DNA of 7,439 nucleotides from Christensenellaceae bacterium (GTDB lineage Bacteria > Bacillota > Clostridia > Christensenellales > Borkfalkiaceae): the NCBI GenBank assembly GCA_948482865.1, contig CAOMHR010000080.1, positions 1 to 7,439 of the forward strand, in the 5' to 3' direction. Below, one piece after another: positions 6,219 through 7,439 of the stretch. The notes beneath the pieces are model-generated. The model searched no databases and was not told where the DNA came from. It was given only the letters and a program-made list of their open reading frames with translations. A program made the translations under genes and the position numbers. The first letter of the stretch is position 1, and each line of letters opens with the position of its first letter.

Positions 6219-7439
6219 ATGAAAAAGAACGTTTACAAAGGATATTTAAGCATTTTAAAAGAAGAGTTGCTTCCGGCAATGGGTTGTACCGAACCCATTT
6301 CGCTTGCCTACGCCGCCGCGCTTGCGCGTAGCGTACTGGGGGCTTTGCCCGAAAGGGTTGAAATTTCGGTCAGCGGCAACATTTTAAAAAACGTAAAAAG
6401 CGTAATCGTGCCCAACACCGGCGGACTGAAAGGCGTTACGGCTGCCGCCGCCGCGGGCATTGTAGCAGGCAACGCCGAAAGTAAACTGCAAGTCCTGTCC
6501 GAAGTTACTGACAGCGAAAAACAGGCGATAAAGACCTATCTCGCCGCCACTCCCTTTACGGTCAATAAGGCGCGTTCGGAATGCGTATTTGATATAGGCG
6601 TAAAAGTATTTAACGGCAACGACGCCGCTTACGTCAGAATTGAAGGGCATCACACAAACGTGGTTACCGTAGAAAAGAACGGAAACCGCATTGTTGACGG
6701 TAAACTTTTCACCGAAGAATGCCGCACCGACAGAAGCATTTTAAACGTGTGCGACATAATAGAATTTGCAAACGAAGTAAAACTTTGCGACGTTGAAGAG
6801 ATTATTAACCGCCAGATAGAATACAACTATGCCATTGCGCAGGAAGGTCTTAAAAACGATTACGGCGCGAACGTAGGAAAAGTGCTTTTAAAAGCGTTCG
6901 GAAACGACGTGCATAACCTTGCCAAAGCGACCGCTGCGGCAGGCTCGGACGCGAGAATGAACGGTTGCAACCTGCCCGTAGTTATAGTTTCAGGCAGCGG
7001 CAACCAAGGAATGACCACCGTACTGCCCGTTGTGGTATATGCAAAGCATATGAAAGCCGACCGTGAAAAACTGATACGCGCGGTCACCCTGTCAGACTTG
7101 ATTACAATTCACCTTAAAACGGGCATAGGCAGGCTTTCCGCCTATTGCGGCGCGGTCAGCGCGGGCGCGGGCGCAGGCGCGGGGGTTTGCTATCTGTACG
7201 GCGGCGGCTACGAACAGATAGCCCACACTATCGTAAACGCGCTGGCTATTAATTCAGGCATAATTTGCGACGGAGCAAAATCGAGCTGTGCGGCAAAGAT
7301 AGCTTCGGCGGTAGACGCGGGGCTGTTGGGAATGGAAATGAACCGCTGCGGCAACCAATTTATGGGCGGCGACGGCATACTGGATTCGGCGGTGGAAAAG
7401 ACAATTGACAACATATGCGACCTTGCAAGAATAGGTATG
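6219..7439 (+). CDS. cyuA: L-cysteine desulfidase, [4Fe-4S] enzyme of the CyuA/YhaM (UPF0597) family (3' partial)
   Basis: ATG at 6219-6221 opens a frame running 407 codons to the window edge with no stop; family members are about 400-440 residues, so little is missing. The enzyme breaks L-cysteine into pyruvate, ammonia and hydrogen sulfide in the cytoplasm, using a [4Fe-4S] cluster rather than PLP. Family landmarks visible are MGCTEP (Cys23), VPNTGG near residue 67, GSGNQGM near residue 260, SAYCGAVSAGAGAG (Cys310) and ICDGAKSSC (Cys350, Cys357), the likely cluster-binding cysteines. The 40- and 7-residue spacings of the last three match those I recall for the archaeal enzyme MJ1025. Older annotation may call it a serine dehydratase alpha-like protein; Ser/Cys specificity cannot be told from sequence. 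It is divergent from the membrane redox operon and shares its promoter region. Confidence 0.88.
   Translation, partial: MKKNVYKGYLSILKEELLPAMGCTEPISLAYAAALARSVLGALPERVEISVSGNILKNVKSVIVPNTGGLKGVTAAAAAGIVAGNAESKLQVLSEVTDSEKQAIKTYLAATPFTVNKARSECVFDIGVKVFNGNDAAYVRIEGHHTNVVTVEKNGNRIVDGKLFTEECRTDRSILNVCDIIEFANEVKLCDVEEIINRQIEYNYAIAQEGLKNDYGANVGKVLLKAFGNDVHNLAKATAAAGSDARMNGCNLPVVIVSGSGNQGMTTVLPVVVYAKHMKADREKLIRAVTLSDLITIHLKTGIGRLSAYCGAVSAGAGAGAGVCYLYGGGYEQIAHTIVNALAINSGIICDGAKSSCAAKIASAVDAGLLGMEMNRCGNQFMGGDGILDSAVEKTIDNICDLARIGM

Noticed and set aside
7149..7190. GCGGGC-type simple repeat as a separate repeat element
   Set aside because: It encodes the Ala-Gly-rich loop after Cys310 that is expected in cysteine desulfidases, so coding constraint explains it.
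1..7439. CRISPR array, tRNA, rRNA, transposase or phage genes
   Set aside because: No regularly spaced repeats, cloverleaf-forming sequence or recombinase motifs were seen on either strand.

Overview
The window looks like a chromosomal segment from a Gram-positive, anaerobic Clostridia-type bacterium (Bacillota), possibly an uncultured gut lineage near Christensenellales. Supporting signs are strong GGAGG-type ribosome binding sites, TTGACA/TATAAT promoters (two with a TGn extension), Rho-independent hairpins, a ferredoxin-rich membrane redox protein, and a C-terminal CXXC tail of the type known from C. difficile CD1871A. The placement is inference; no rRNA or marker gene is present.

Layout. 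Positions 1-2476 (+) are the last 824 codons of a large extracellular protein made of tandem beta-sandwich-like modules; its start lies upstream of the window. It ends in a strong terminator (2493-2523). A second, bidirectional terminator (2598-2630) separates it from a convergent, AT-rich GNAT acetyltransferase gene (2670-3200, -) with its own promoter (3241-3269). A 339-bp non-coding stretch (3201-3539) holds that promoter, an elaborate inverted repeat (3297-3374) and a minus-strand terminator (3437-3462).

The core of the window is a two-gene minus-strand operon reading from 6093 to 3540. The first gene encodes a five-helix membrane protein ending in a CTECIGLG tail. The second, overlapping by 8 nt and starting with TTG, encodes a 559-residue fusion of a NapH/YccM-type polytopic Fe-S membrane domain, two [4Fe-4S] ferredoxin motifs, a linker, one more membrane helix and a TlpA/ResA-like thioredoxin domain with a CGPC active site. 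Together they look like a self-contained electron path from cytoplasmic ferredoxin-type donors to an extracytoplasmic thiol-disulfide redoxin.

Divergently transcribed from a back-to-back promoter region (6131-6200) is a [4Fe-4S] L-cysteine desulfidase (cyuA/YhaM family; 6219 to the window end, incomplete). A cysteine-degrading Fe-S enzyme next to a putative transmembrane thiol-reductant system suggests, but does not prove, a shared link to cysteine, sulfide or thiol redox balance. This three-gene neighbourhood is the most interesting part of the window.
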